Assembly (NCBI RefSeq): GCF_001635455.1
Contig: NZ_LWEH01000613.1
Coordinates: forward strand, 206,756 to 270,755
Length of the DNA: 64,000 nt
Reading direction: 5' to 3'
Origin: Vibrio sp. HI00D65
GTDB lineage: Bacteria; Pseudomonadota; Gammaproteobacteria; Enterobacterales; Vibrionaceae
Shown here one piece after another: positions 63,996-64,000 of this stretch (within the stretch, counting starts at the first letter, position 1; each line of letters begins with the position of its first letter). A program made the translations under genes and the position numbers. A model generated the notes under the pieces. It was given only the letters and a program-made list of their open reading frames with translations, had not been told where the DNA came from and ran no database searches.

Positions 63996-64000
63996 CGCGG
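63996..64000 (+). tRNA. Initiator tRNA-fMet, copy 5 (cut by window end)
   Basis: Only the first five bases (CGCGG) are inside the window, but the 35 bases before them match the leader of the other fMet copies. Confidence 0.75.

Overview
The window is from a Vibrio-like gammaproteobacterial chromosome. The evidence is the housekeeping order groL ... epmB-efp ... frdABCD-epmA ... psd-rsgA-orn, the protein sequences, and a complete second (lateral, swarming-type) flagellar system of the Laf/LafK kind. Base composition is moderate, except for an AT-rich kds cassette near the left end.

Layout. 1-237 is the 3' end of groL. 651-2898 is a three-gene Kdo cassette (kdsC, kdsB, kdsD/kpsF-like), bounded on both sides by near-identical terminators. 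3287-7493 holds four accessory envelope or signalling genes: a repeat-rich secreted protein, a membrane GGDEF protein with a degenerate active site, an MgtC-family membrane protein and a DUF3187-like outer-membrane protein. 7617-9239 is the divergent epmB/efp pair.

9296-45370 is one uninterrupted lateral flagellar cluster of about 36 kb. From left to right: flgA-flgM-flgN-lytic transglycosylase (minus); flgBCDEFGHIJKL plus a flagellin-like gene (plus); a small membrane protein, lafU, lafT, lafS, lafF/fliL, lafE/fliK, lafD, lafC/fliS, lafB/fliD and the flagellin lafA (minus); fliM-N-P-Q-R-flhB-flhA and a degenerate EAL-domain gene (minus); and motY-like, lafK, fliE-F-G-H-I-J (plus). It encodes an export apparatus, basal body, hook, cap, filament, a probably proton-driven stator, the sigma-54 activator LafK, sigma-28 LafS and the anti-sigma factor FlgM. 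No chemotaxis genes and no flhF/flhG are present, which marks it as lateral rather than polar. A sigma-54-type promoter lies directly before flgB.

45494-49210 carries an SdaC-like transporter, two very small genes and an SPFH/flotillin-like protein. 49523-54331 is frdDCBA (minus) and epmA (plus) with a perfect CRP-type palindrome between them. Thus all three EF-P modification genes (epmB, efp, epmA) are present, with the flagellar cluster lying between efp and frd-epmA. 54393-59005 holds an EamA transporter, a Cache-type chemoreceptor and a DASS-family carboxylate transporter. 59272-62059 is psd, rsgA and orn.

62240-64000 is a stable-RNA array behind a strong promoter. It has three tRNA-Gly(GCC) genes at 130-bp spacing (the third also opens the next repeat), then a 349-bp tandem unit (tRNA-Gly, a decayed tRNA-Gly relic, initiator tRNA-fMet) repeated four times and running off the end of the window.

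Points that deserve most attention: the catalytically dead EAL protein translationally coupled to lateral flhA, the separate lytic transglycosylase that may complement a truncated FlgJ, the position and continuity of the flagellar cluster, a 33-codon gene with its own ribosome binding site and terminator, and the tRNA repeat array.
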